Positions 29,716-37,402 of a DNA stretch of 64,000 nucleotides are shown in pieces (position 1 is the first letter of the stretch; each line of letters opens with the position of its first letter). This stretch comes from Planctomycetaceae bacterium (GTDB lineage: Bacteria > Planctomycetota > Planctomycetia > Planctomycetales > Planctomycetaceae). The stretch covers positions 1-64,000 of the forward strand of contig JAKFUG010000002.1 of assembly GCA_021732785.1 (NCBI GenBank), written 5' to 3'. The position numbers and the translations under genes are program-made. The notes beneath the pieces were generated by a model. That model did not search any database. It was not told where the DNA came from and saw only the letters and a program-made list of their open reading frames with translations.

Positions 29716-29952
29716 TTAATCCTTCGGCAACCCGAAATCCCCCTCATCAGGCAAGAAGAATACCTCTTCGATTGCATACTTCTGTCCACTGGGCCTTTGG
29801 CAGAAACACGTGATGACAACACGCAATTGTTTCGCACTTTTATGGATGGTGAACGGCCCTGGAACGCCATCGACGCGGCGATTTTCGCCGATCTCGAACG
29901 CGAACTTCACGATTTCGTCGCAAATCGGTCGCGATTGAGTCGAGCGATTCAA
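29716..29952 (-). CDS. small hypothetical protein
   Basis: 78 residues from TTG 29952; no ATG is available. The stretch GPFTIHKSAKQLRVVITCF reads like a real beta-rich domain, and the C terminus VFFLPDEGDFGLPKD is acidic. It lies upstream of the 29163 gene in the same direction (gap 55 nt), so they may be co-transcribed. It could also be the remnant of a longer gene. No family recognised. Confidence 0.45.
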   Translation of the reverse strand: MNRSTQSRPICDEIVKFAFEIGENRRVDGVPGPFTIHKSAKQLRVVITCFCQRPSGQKYAIEEVFFLPDEGDFGLPKD

Positions 29953-30108
29953 ATCGCTCTTGCCGGTCGCCGCGAGCGAAAACTACATATCGTTCTCTCC
30001 CTGAGACCACTCGTAATTCGACGTTCTCGTGCGATGGCCGTTCGGCCTGTCTCGCAGAGGACCGCATGTTTGGCCCCGGTACAACCGCGGGTGAAGGAGG
30101 CGTGTTCG

Positions 30109-31263
30109 ATGCCCACAATGCAATGCAAAACCATGTCCACTCTGTGGAGCTGGATCGCCCTGACGGCGCTCGTCAGCAGTAGCGGCTGTTGCTGCTGCAG
30201 CCCCGCCGGTGGCTGGTGGATGAACAATTCCGGAATGGGTTACTACGAGCGCGGCGAGTTCGCCATGGCTCGGCATGACTTCTGGCAAGCCGTGGCGCTC
30301 GATCCTTACAATCCTGACTATCGGCACAACCTCGCCGTGTCGATGAAGCGATTGGGCGATGTTGGTCAGGCCGAACGCATTTTGCGGCACAACCTCACCG
30401 TCGACACGATGCACCAGCCCACGTATCACACGCTGGCCCAGTTGATGATCGAAACCGGACGCTCGGGGGATGCCTATGAAATGGTTCACACCTGGGAGGC
30501 GACGCAGCCGTACATCCCCGAATCGCACATCGAAATGGCGTGGGTGGAAAAGGAAACCGGCAACCTGCAAGGCGCGGAGATGGCCTTGCGGCAGGCGCTG
30601 CAGACCGAGCCCGGTCATCCCGTCGCGCTCGCTCAACTGGGACAACTCTATCAGGAGCATGGGCATCCGCAGCAAGCCGCGGCCATGTATCAGCAGTCAC
30701 TGGCCATGAACGTGAACCAGCCGGACGTGCAGACCCGGTTGACGCAACTGCAGCACAGTCCGGCGGGATCGATGATGGCCAGTCGCGGACAGTTGCCGCC
30801 GCCCGTGTTCGGTGGATCACCGGGACCGATGATGTCCTCCGCGCCCATGATGATGCCATCCGCACCGCCCAGCATGATGGCGTCGGCTCCGGTCACGATG
30901 CCCGTTACACGACCGGTCCAACCACCGATGCCGCAGCAACGAATGGCGATGCCACCGCAGCCGCGCACGCCGATGGCGGCTCCCGCGATGGCACAACAGA
31001 ACGGTTGGGCCCCGGCAGCACGCCCGGTTCCACAGATGATGCCGACGCCGAATCGTGCTGCTCCCGTCGCCGCACCGGTGTTGCAAGGTCGTCCGACGGC
31101 CGCGGCAACATTGCCGACCGTGCCGACTGCGGCCTCAAGTGACTGGAAACCGACGGGGACAGCGTCAGCGAGCCCGGTCCCCATCCCCCATGCGGATCCG
31201 GCTCACGCCACCGAGCCGCCGATCGAAATGACGGCCGCATTGCCGACGGTCGAAGCGCATTAA
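30109..31263 (+). CDS. TPR-repeat lipoprotein with Met/Pro-rich tail
   Basis: 384 residues from ATG 30109, which has gaaggagg 8 nt upstream. A signal peptide ends in a Cys cluster (SSSGCCCC), consistent with a lipoprotein. Tetratricopeptide repeats run from about residue 45 to 215 (YYERGEFAMARHDFWQAVAL; HNLAVSMKRLGDVGQAERIL; ALAQLGQLYQEHGHPQQAA). The last 170 residues are low-complexity Met/Pro/Ala (MMPSAPPSMMASAPVTMPV) and probably disordered. Such proteins scaffold envelope complexes; the partner is unknown. Confidence 0.8.
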   Translation: MPTMQCKTMSTLWSWIALTALVSSSGCCCCSPAGGWWMNNSGMGYYERGEFAMARHDFWQAVALDPYNPDYRHNLAVSMKRLGDVGQAERILRHNLTVDTMHQPTYHTLAQLMIETGRSGDAYEMVHTWEATQPYIPESHIEMAWVEKETGNLQGAEMALRQALQTEPGHPVALAQLGQLYQEHGHPQQAAAMYQQSLAMNVNQPDVQTRLTQLQHSPAGSMMASRGQLPPPVFGGSPGPMMSSAPMMMPSAPPSMMASAPVTMPVTRPVQPPMPQQRMAMPPQPRTPMAAPAMAQQNGWAPAARPVPQMMPTPNRAAPVAAPVLQGRPTAAATLPTVPTAASSDWKPTGTASASPVPIPHADPAHATEPPIEMTAALPTVEAH

Positions 31264-31287
31264 CCGACAGTCACAGTCGAACCAAAA

Positions 31288-31321
31288 AAGAAGCCCGGTC
31301 ATCTGGATGACCGGGCTTCTT
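31288..31321. terminator. gaagcccggtcat hairpin terminator
   Basis: A perfect stem of about 15 bp (aagaagcccggtcat/atgaccgggcttctt) with loop ctgg and an A-run before it. It sits between the convergent TPR lipoprotein and PIN-TRAM genes, so it can terminate both. Confidence 0.8.
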
Positions 31322-31343
31322 CGTGACCTCATGTTCGCGGCGA

Positions 31344-32381
31344 TTACCGGGCAGCGAACCCCGCGGAAACGGGGGCATTCGCCAAGCGGCCGAAGATCAT
31401 GCGACCGGCGCTGTTTTGCAGCACGCTGGTGACGGTGACTTCGATTTCCTTGCTGATCATCCCGGACGCCTGCTCGCAGACCACCATTGTGCCGTCGTCG
31501 AGATAACCGACACCCTGGCCCATCGATTCCCCTTCGCGCATCACACGGATGCGCATGATTTCGCCGGGCAAGTAGCGGGGCTTCAGGGCATTGGCAACAT
31601 CGTTCAGATTGATGACGTCCACGCCCTGCACGCTTGCAACTTTGTTCAGATTAAAGTCGTTCGTGACGACCCGGCCACCGATGCGCTTGGCGAGGCCGAC
31701 AATCCGCTGGTCCACCGTCTGGCCTTCCAGATCGTCGCCTTTCACTTCGTAAACGCGAATTTCCACTTTGGGATTCTGCTGCAACTTGGCGAGGACATCC
31801 AACCCGCGACGACCGCGGGTGCGACGCATTTTGTCGTTGCTGTCGGCAATGTCCTGCACTTCCGACAGCACAAAACTCGGCACCAGCAATTCCGTATCGA
31901 AAATCCGCGTGTCCATCACGTCACCAATGCGGCCATCGATGAGGGCACTCGAATCGAGAATCAGCGGCCGCCCACCCTTGAGTTCTTTCGCGAACTCGAC
32001 ATACGGAATCACAAAACGAAAATCGTCTTTGGTTTGCAGCAGGAACGAGATGCAAATGTACGGCAGCGCAATGGCGAGCAAACTGATCACCACCGTTCGC
32101 AGATCCGGCGGCAGGACGGGACCCAGCGCAATGGTCAGCAGGTACGTCAGCAGGGTACCGATGAGCAAACCGAAATAGATCGACGAAATAAGATCCAAAC
32201 GCTTCCGCGGCAGGGTGCAGTCGACAAATGTGACTAACTGCGTCAGCAGCAGCAGCCCGACGAACGTGCCAAACGGATGATCCGCCATGATCGTCGGAAG
32301 CTGGCTGCCCGGTTGGACCAGCGACGCGATCGCACCGGCACAAATGAAGGCATACAGCACGCGGATGGCAATGAGCAGCAT
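31344..32381 (-). CDS. membrane-anchored PIN-TRAM domain protein (YacL-like)
   Basis: 345 residues. Four N-terminal membrane helices (about 1-110, including FVGLLLLTQLVTFVDC and SIYFGLLIGTLLTYLLTIAL) are followed by a PIN nuclease domain with acidic residues in LILDSSALIDGRIGD and VVTNDFNLNKVA, and a TRAM RNA-binding domain at the C terminus (GYLDDGTMVVCEQASGMI ... VTSVLQNSAGRMIF). This architecture matches YacL/PilT-like proteins of Gram-positives and planctomycetes, thought to act on RNA at the membrane. It is not part of a toxin-antitoxin pair here. Confidence 0.92.
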   Translation of the reverse strand: MLLIAIRVLYAFICAGAIASLVQPGSQLPTIMADHPFGTFVGLLLLTQLVTFVDCTLPRKRLDLISSIYFGLLIGTLLTYLLTIALGPVLPPDLRTVVISLLAIALPYICISFLLQTKDDFRFVIPYVEFAKELKGGRPLILDSSALIDGRIGDVMDTRIFDTELLVPSFVLSEVQDIADSNDKMRRTRGRRGLDVLAKLQQNPKVEIRVYEVKGDDLEGQTVDQRIVGLAKRIGGRVVTNDFNLNKVASVQGVDVINLNDVANALKPRYLPGEIMRIRVMREGESMGQGVGYLDDGTMVVCEQASGMISKEIEVTVTSVLQNSAGRMIFGRLANAPVSAGFAAR

Positions 32382-32656
32382 ATTTCAGCACATCGACAGG
32401 GGGACGACGGAGGCACGTCGCCGTGGGGTGGGTTCGGAAGCTTCTCCCTCCGGGGGGCAAGAAGCCTGCATCCGTTCATCATAAAACCGGGACAGGGGGA
32501 TTGCTAGTGGCCATCTGGTAAGTTTTTGCTCGTCCAGAAGAGGCTGCCGGAACGCGATTGCACTCCCGGCAGAATTGTTCCAAACTGTCCCCGATGGCGA
32601 ATGCGGAGCTTGTTCGCCCGAAGATTCTCTCCGTAGGTACTTCTGGAAGGGGAAAC

Positions 32657-33250
32657 ATGTTGGTTTGGACACGACGGTTCGCGGCAGTGTCGGTTTTGAG
32701 TGCGATGCTGGCTGGCTGTGGCAACGGCGGTAACTACAAGCCCGTCAAAGAACTCCCGCAGGCCGCACACGACGAACATGGCCACAATCACGACGAACAT
32801 GCCCACGGACCGCACGGCGGTGAACTCGTCGAACTCGGCAAGGAAGAATTCCACGCGGAACTGATCGTCGATGACAAGACGCAGACGGTGAAAGTCTATC
32901 TGCTCGGTCCCGATGCGAAGACTGCCGCGACGACGGACGCCACGGAATTGTCTGTCGTGCCGGAAGGGGCGAAAGCCGCATGGGTTCTCAAGCCGGCCGA
33001 AGGACAACCGGAGGGGAAGGCGTCGGAGTTCGTGCTCGCCGATGAAAAAGCCGTGCATGAATTGCTCGATGCCGGTTTCATTCATGGTGAATTGAAGGTC
33101 AAGATTGGTGGCACCCCATACAATGCCCACCTCGACGTCCATTTCCACGGTGAAGCCGATCATGACGCCGCCGCAGAAATGAAGAAGGACGAAAAGCCCA
33201 CCGAGAGCCCCACGCTCATCGAACCCGAGAAGACCGAAGCCCCGAAATAG
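32657..33250 (+). CDS. His-rich lipoprotein, possible metal-binding
   Basis: 197 residues from ATG 32657 (ggaagggg upstream). The lipobox MLAGC places Cys21 as the lipid site. It is followed by a His/Asp/Glu cluster, HDEHGHNHDEHAHGPHGG (about residues 38-55), a likely divalent-metal ligand patch. The rest is a beta-rich domain (EFHAELIVDDKTQTVKVYLLG) and an acidic Glu/Lys/Pro C-terminal tail. Such architectures occur in periplasmic copper or zinc handling; the metal is not identifiable from sequence. Confidence 0.75.
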   Translation: MLVWTRRFAAVSVLSAMLAGCGNGGNYKPVKELPQAAHDEHGHNHDEHAHGPHGGELVELGKEEFHAELIVDDKTQTVKVYLLGPDAKTAATTDATELSVVPEGAKAAWVLKPAEGQPEGKASEFVLADEKAVHELLDAGFIHGELKVKIGGTPYNAHLDVHFHGEADHDAAAEMKKDEKPTESPTLIEPEKTEAPK

Positions 33251-33314
33251 TGGCTTTAAGAAGCCCACGGTTTCCGACTCTTTGTCGAAATTGCAATTCA
33301 AATCTGGCGACACT

Positions 33315-33366
33315 GCGGCGACTTTACCGGCCTGATGCTTTGAGCATCACCCGGCAGAGTCGCCGC
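33315..33366 (+). promoter_or_regulatory. compound stem-loop with symmetric internal loops
   Basis: Three co-axial stems are visible: gcggcgact/agtcgccgc (9 bp), ccgg/ccgg (4 bp) and tgatgct/agcatca (7 bp). The first two are separated by tta/cag, the last two by cc/c, with apical loop ttg. It lies in the 275-base gap between the lipoprotein and the next kinase gene. It is a candidate leader RNA, terminator or repeat. No family match is known to me. Confidence 0.55.
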
Positions 33367-33525
33367 TTGTTCTTGTGTCCCCCCAGTTTGACTAACCGGA
33401 ATTCGCTCGGACGTTCTCGTGGAGGAAGCCCACTCGGTGTCGGCGACAATGAAGTCCGCTTTTCTCTCGTTCCGATAGCGTAAGCGAGACGGACGATTTC
33501 GGCGGGCTTCTTCGCAGAGGACGGC

Positions 33526-34329
33526 ATGGACGCAATCACGCGGGACGGACAGACGGCACGCATCACCCAACTCGAGGCTCAAGTCACCGCGTTGCAGCAA
33601 CAATTGCTGCAAGCGCAGAAGATGAGCACCATCGGGGCGTTGGCGTCGTCCATCACGCACGAATTCAACAACATCCTGACCACCGTCATCAACTACGCCA
33701 AAATGGGCGTGCGGAATCAGGATGCCCCGACGCGAGACAAAGCCTTCGAGAAAATTCTCGCCGCCGGGCAACGGGCCTCGAAAATTACGACGGGGATGTT
33801 GTCGTACGCCCGGCAACAGTCCGACCGTCGCGAACCGATGGATCTCGTCACCCTCGTGGAAGACGTGCTGGTCCTCGTCGAAAAGGACTTGCAACGTTAC
33901 CGCGTCCGGCCCGATTTGCGACTTGAAGGTCGCCCGTGGGCCGCGGTCAATTCCGGACAAGTGCAACAAGTGTTGCTCAACCTCATCGTCAATGCCCGGC
34001 AAGCCATGCCGAACGGCGGGGCGTTGATCATCAGCGTCCGGGCGGATCAAGCCAGCGGATTTGCGGAACTGGCCGTGAAAGACGCGGGCTGCGGCATTCC
34101 CGCGGAGAAACTGCGAAAGATCTTCGAGCCGTTCTTTACGACGAAGGTTGCCGACACACAAGGCCAGGGCGGTACGGGACTCGGGTTGTCACTCGCCAAA
34201 GACGTGATGGAAAGCCACGGCGGCCGGTTACGCGTGGAAAGCACCGTCGGCACCGGCACCACGTTCACGCTGAAGTTTCCACTCGTCGTGTCCCCACGAA
34301 CCGCCACGCCACTGCAAAAAGTCGGTTGA
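33526..34329 (+). CDS. soluble histidine kinase with N-terminal coiled coil
   Basis: 267 residues, cytoplasmic. Residues 8-34 form a short coiled coil (ITQLEAQVTALQQQLLQAQK). The H-box ITHEFNNILTTVINY has H45, followed by N-box LNLIVNARQAMPNGG, DAGCGIP, FFTTK and GTGLGLSLAKDVMESHGG. There is no sensor domain or membrane helix, so input must come from a partner. The kinase is of the HEFNN type common in planctomycetes. No regulator gene is next to it. Confidence 0.92.
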   Translation: MDAITRDGQTARITQLEAQVTALQQQLLQAQKMSTIGALASSITHEFNNILTTVINYAKMGVRNQDAPTRDKAFEKILAAGQRASKITTGMLSYARQQSDRREPMDLVTLVEDVLVLVEKDLQRYRVRPDLRLEGRPWAAVNSGQVQQVLLNLIVNARQAMPNGGALIISVRADQASGFAELAVKDAGCGIPAEKLRKIFEPFFTTKVADTQGQGGTGLGLSLAKDVMESHGGRLRVESTVGTGTTFTLKFPLVVSPRTATPLQKVG

Positions 34330-34337
34330 CGATCATC

Positions 34338-34369
34338 GAAGTCCGGCGTTTTCTTCAACGCCGGACTTC
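34338..34369 (+). terminator. gaagtccggcgtt hairpin
   Basis: Perfect 13-bp arms (gaagtccggcgtt/aacgccggacttc) around 6 nt, 9 bp after the kinase stop. Confidence 0.75.
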
Positions 34370-34404
34370 TGCATTTCCGAGCTATGGCACAACATCGAAA
34401 TGCA

Positions 34405-34436
34405 GAAGCCCGGCATTTCGGAAAATGCCGGGCTTC
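34405..34436 (-). terminator. gaagcccggcattt hairpin
   Basis: Perfect 14-bp arms around cgga, placed just downstream (minus strand) of the aldolase-like gene's stop at 34447. Together with the hairpin at 34338 it forms a nested palindromic terminator block between convergent genes. Confidence 0.8.
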
Positions 34437-34446
34437 GATCGTTGCT

Positions 34447-35667
34447 CTAGCCGAGCGACTTCTTCAATCGCGCCCGGTGGTACTCCAACCGTTCCGTGGG
34501 CGACATCGTCGCAAAGTTCGGGGCTTTGGGCTTCTCGGCAACGGTCGGTTTCACCACGGGTTCGTTCTTCGTCGGGCCTGCCGCTTTTGGCTTTTCGCTT
34601 TCCGCGACCACAGCCACCGGCACACTCACGGTCGCGCTGCCACCGTAGCTCATCACCGCGGTGCGCAGTTGCATGTCTTCTTCGAGAGACCGTGTTGGAG
34701 TCACATTTAGCTTCTGCAGCACGCCGTGATAGGCACGCACGGCTTCTTCGGGTGACAGCACGTCATCCGCGATGAGCCGCAAGAATTCGATGAACGCGAG
34801 TTGGTTCTCCGCCTGGTTGATCTTGCGGCCGAACAGTGCCGCGCGGGCTCCGTACTTCTTCGCTTCACCGAGCAGTTTGAAGGCGTCGTATGTCGTCCCC
34901 GCCGCTCCACCGAGCACCCCCACGATGAGGTGGGGATCGTAACGGACGAGTTCTTCCATCGCTTTCGGACCGTGGTAGACGATCTTCAAAAAGACCGGTC
35001 GCCCCGCCTGCGGCACCCCGGCCAGCGTGCGGGCGATGAGATCATTAATGAAACCGCCGAGTAATTCACTCGGCACGACGCCCGGCAGATTCGGATCGAA
35101 GACTTCCATGAAGTGCCGAAAGCCCTTGCGTTCGGCTTCCTCACGGAACTCCTTGTACCTCTCCAGCGTGTGGAGATCGAGTTCGAGATTGTTGTTGAAC
35201 GTGAGCGAATACAACCCGAGATTCGCCCCGCGCGGCCGTTCGGCATCATCGCAGTCGAGATGCCCGCACTGCATGTGATCAATCGCCGCGGTCCGAAAGG
35301 GTCGCGCCGCCGCGGTGTGAATCTGTCCGCCGCGCGGGAGATGGACGTCGGTCGCATCGTTTGCTCGTGCCGCCGGGGTGACGCGCGAGTGGTCGAACAG
35401 CCCTTCCTGCAGCGTGAGCTGATCGCTGGTGCTGGTCGACATCAGGACGATGTCGACGATGCCCTGCTGAATCACCGCGCGGATTTGATCCCGGTACTCG
35501 CCAAGGGTCTTGTGCCGCAGTTCGCCATCGTGTCGCTCGGGGGACAACCCCGGTGCCCCGATGCCGAACGCCATATCTGCGTCCTTCGCATCGGCGAGGA
35601 TAAAATCCTTCGCCCCGGAAGGGTCGGCATGAATCGCAGTAAGTTTCTGATCGAGGGATTTGGGCAT
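34447..35667 (-). CDS. putative class I aldolase-like (TIM-barrel) protein
   Basis: About 406 residues from ATG 35667 (a GTG lies 6 nt upstream). The sequence reads as a beta/alpha barrel related to DhnA/LacD/FbaB-type aldolases: AFGIGAPG, VDIVLMSTSTSDQL, RGANLGLYSLTFN, FLKIVYHGPKAMEELV, LIVGVLGGAAGTTYDAF, ARAALFGRKINQAE. The KIVYHG Lys lies where these aldolases keep their Schiff-base Lys. After residue about 345 a Lys/Pro/Ala linker leads to a terminal helix (TERLEYHRARLKKSLG). It is on the BMC-locus strand but separated by the toxin gene. Substrate is unknown. Confidence 0.6.
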   Translation of the reverse strand: MPKSLDQKLTAIHADPSGAKDFILADAKDADMAFGIGAPGLSPERHDGELRHKTLGEYRDQIRAVIQQGIVDIVLMSTSTSDQLTLQEGLFDHSRVTPAARANDATDVHLPRGGQIHTAAARPFRTAAIDHMQCGHLDCDDAERPRGANLGLYSLTFNNNLELDLHTLERYKEFREEAERKGFRHFMEVFDPNLPGVVPSELLGGFINDLIARTLAGVPQAGRPVFLKIVYHGPKAMEELVRYDPHLIVGVLGGAAGTTYDAFKLLGEAKKYGARAALFGRKINQAENQLAFIEFLRLIADDVLSPEEAVRAYHGVLQKLNVTPTRSLEEDMQLRTAVMSYGGSATVSVPVAVVAESEKPKAAGPTKNEPVVKPTVAEKPKAPNFATMSPTERLEYHRARLKKSLG

Positions 35668-35745
35668 CTGCACAGATTTTAAGAATGTTGCTTGACATAA
35701 TGAACAAACACGTAAAAGCGGTGCCCGTTTCCTGGGGAATGTACG

Positions 35746-36132
35746 ATGCTGTTTTTAACCATCGAGCAAGTCATTGCAATCCATGAGCGCGTGCTAGCGG
35801 CTCATGGAGGATCACCAGGCCTGCGTGATCATGGGTTGCTGGATGCCGCCACCGCTGTGCCGCAATCGACGTTTGGGGGACAACTGCTGCATCCCGATGT
35901 TGAGTCCGCCGCAGCCGCATACCTGTACCATCTCTGCAAGAATCACGCGTTCATGGACGGCAACAAGCGAGTGGGTTTAGCAGCAGCGTTGACGTTTCTC
36001 CTCTTGAATGATTGTCGACTGGTCGCGGAGCTTGACGATGTCGAAAAGCTGGTCTTGGGTTGCGCAGACGGCTCCCTCTCAAAAGGTGAAGTCATCGAAT
36101 TCTTCCGTCAACACGTCGAGCCAGATCAATAA
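35746..36132 (+). CDS. doc: Fic/Doc-family toxin (death-on-curing)
   Basis: 128 residues, the usual Doc length. The Fic motif H67-AFMDGNKRVG (HxFxDGNKR) is complete, and TIEQVIAIHERVLAAHGGSPGLRDHGLLD is the standard N terminus. Doc AMPylates or phosphorylates elongation factor Tu to stop translation. It is the only plus-strand gene in the BMC interval. No full antitoxin gene precedes it; a 28-codon reading frame from ATG 35703 overlaps its start but matches nothing known. An AbrB-type gene converges from the other side (16 bp between stops). Confidence 0.9.
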   Translation: MLFLTIEQVIAIHERVLAAHGGSPGLRDHGLLDAATAVPQSTFGGQLLHPDVESAAAAYLYHLCKNHAFMDGNKRVGLAAALTFLLLNDCRLVAELDDVEKLVLGCADGSLSKGEVIEFFRQHVEPDQ

Positions 36133-36148
36133 TTTTCGGCACGGAAAT

Positions 36149-36376
36149 TTACGCCAGACGGCGCAAGACGTCTCCCCATTCGGTCATCACCCGATCCAGG
36201 CAGGCATTAAATTGATCGGCGGAAACCGGCGTCGGTTCTACCGGAGTTACGATCAATGACCCACCATCAATGGTCAGATTGACTTTGCTACCCTCATGCA
36301 TGCCGAGCATTTCCAGAATCGCCTTGTCGAGCAACAAGGCATTGCTGTTGCCAACCTTTCGCAGTTTCTTGATCAT
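36149..36376 (-). CDS. AbrB/MazE-like antitoxin
   Basis: 75 residues from ATG 36376 (gggagggg upstream). The swapped-hairpin DNA-binding fold of AbrB is seen in KLRKVGNSNALLLDKAILEMLGM and SKVNLTIDGGSLIVTPVE. The C-terminal helix (FNACLDRVMTEWGDVLRRLA) would bind a toxin. Antitoxins of this type normally precede doc on the same strand; here it is convergent with doc and 69 nt behind the malate dehydrogenase gene, so it may be transcribed from the BMC operon. Pairing with doc is inferred from proximity. Confidence 0.8.
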   Translation of the reverse strand: MIKKLRKVGNSNALLLDKAILEMLGMHEGSKVNLTIDGGSLIVTPVEPTPVSADQFNACLDRVMTEWGDVLRRLA

Positions 36377-36445
36377 TTTGCCCCTCCCAGAATTGAGTTG
36401 CAACAATGTTATTCCAGGATGAGGGCGTCGGCAAGCCCAATTGGG

Positions 36446-37369
36446 TTACAACACCTTCTCAATCGTCTCGCGCAAGACCTGTCCTGACTTCTGCAGAGCG
36501 AGTTTTTCCTTCGGCCACAGTTCGATTTCGATCGTATCGAGCACTCCCTTGCGACCGACAACGGTGGGGATCGAGATCGCCACATCACGCAGGCCATACG
36601 GACCATTGACCAATGATGACACCGGCAAAATGCGGCGTTGATCGAGGGCGATGCTGTGGACGACATCGGCGATGGAGACACCGACGGCAAAGCCCGCGCC
36701 GCCTTTTTTCTTGATGACTTCCGCGCCGCTGCCACGGGTTTTCTTTTCGACTTCCGCAATCAGCGTCGAATTCACGCCGGGGTATTTTTCCAGCGGCAAT
36801 CCGGCGATCTGGGCGTTCGACCAGATGGGAACCATGCTGTCGCCATGCTCACCGAAGATGGTGACCTGCACCTGTGTCGGCGGGACATCGAGCCGTTGGG
36901 CGAGCATGCTCCGTAATCGTGTCGTGTCGAGGACCGTACCAAGACCGATGACCTGGGACGCGGGCAGTCCGAGTTCCTTGATCGCGAGGTACGTCAACAC
37001 GTCGACCGGATTTGAGACGACGAAGACGATGGCGTCCTTGCGAAGCCCTTGCGTCTTCATGTCGGCGAGAATGCCGCGGAACAACGTCACGTTACGGTTG
37101 ATGAGATCGAGCCGGCTTTCGTCAGGCTTCCGTCGCAGTCCCGCGGTGATGACGATGACATCGGCGTCCTTCACTCCGACTGTGGTCGAGAAGGTGATCT
37201 TCTGGTCGGACAGAATGCTCGCCCCGTGCAACAGGTCGAGAGCCTGCCCTTCGCACAGTTCCTGGTTCACATCCACGAGATTGATCTCGCGGACAATCTT
37301 GCCGGCCTGCAACGCAAAGCCCGCGCAAGAACCAACCAGTCCGCCGCCGCCGATAATGCTGACTTTCAT
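36446..37369 (-). CDS. malate/lactate dehydrogenase family, BMC-associated
   Basis: 307 residues. Rossmann motif GGGGLVG (residues 7-13), NAD-binding Asp (LVDVN), catalytic H175 in GEHGDSMVP with D148 and R151 in LDTTRLR. At the specificity position (102 in lactate dehydrogenase numbering) it has R80 in TAGLRRKPDESR, which favours dicarboxylic substrates such as oxaloacetate. A malate/lactate dehydrogenase is a known member of Planctomycetes-type BMC loci, where it is thought to recycle NAD+ for the aldehyde dehydrogenase. No encapsulation helix is visible, so it may act outside the shell. Confidence 0.92.
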   Translation of the reverse strand: MKVSIIGGGGLVGSCAGFALQAGKIVREINLVDVNQELCEGQALDLLHGASILSDQKITFSTTVGVKDADVIVITAGLRRKPDESRLDLINRNVTLFRGILADMKTQGLRKDAIVFVVSNPVDVLTYLAIKELGLPASQVIGLGTVLDTTRLRSMLAQRLDVPPTQVQVTIFGEHGDSMVPIWSNAQIAGLPLEKYPGVNSTLIAEVEKKTRGSGAEVIKKKGGAGFAVGVSIADVVHSIALDQRRILPVSSLVNGPYGLRDVAISIPTVVGRKGVLDTIEIELWPKEKLALQKSGQVLRETIEKVL

Positions 37370-37372
37370 GTT

Positions 37373-37402
37373 CAGTCCAGAGCTAAGAGTCGAGAGTCAA
37401 GA
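37373..37402. repeat. heptamer-like run (agagcta/agagtcg)
   Basis: Degenerate heptamers agagcta, agagtcg, agagtca, agagccg lie between the dehydrogenase start and the DUF4058 stop. No complementary arm was seen. Confidence 0.55.

Noticed and set aside
34447-34560. C-terminal helix of the barrel protein as an encapsulation peptide
   Set aside because: The helix TERLEYHRARLKKSLG lacks the hydrophobic I-x2-V-x2-V-L pattern shared by the four likely encapsulation peptides; kept only as a possibility.
35692-35697. TTGACA as a -35 box for doc
   Set aside because: No acceptable -10 box lies 16-18 bp downstream.
35703-35786. 28-codon frame overlapping the doc start as an antitoxin remnant
   Set aside because: Too short, no similarity to Phd, AbrB or other antitoxins.
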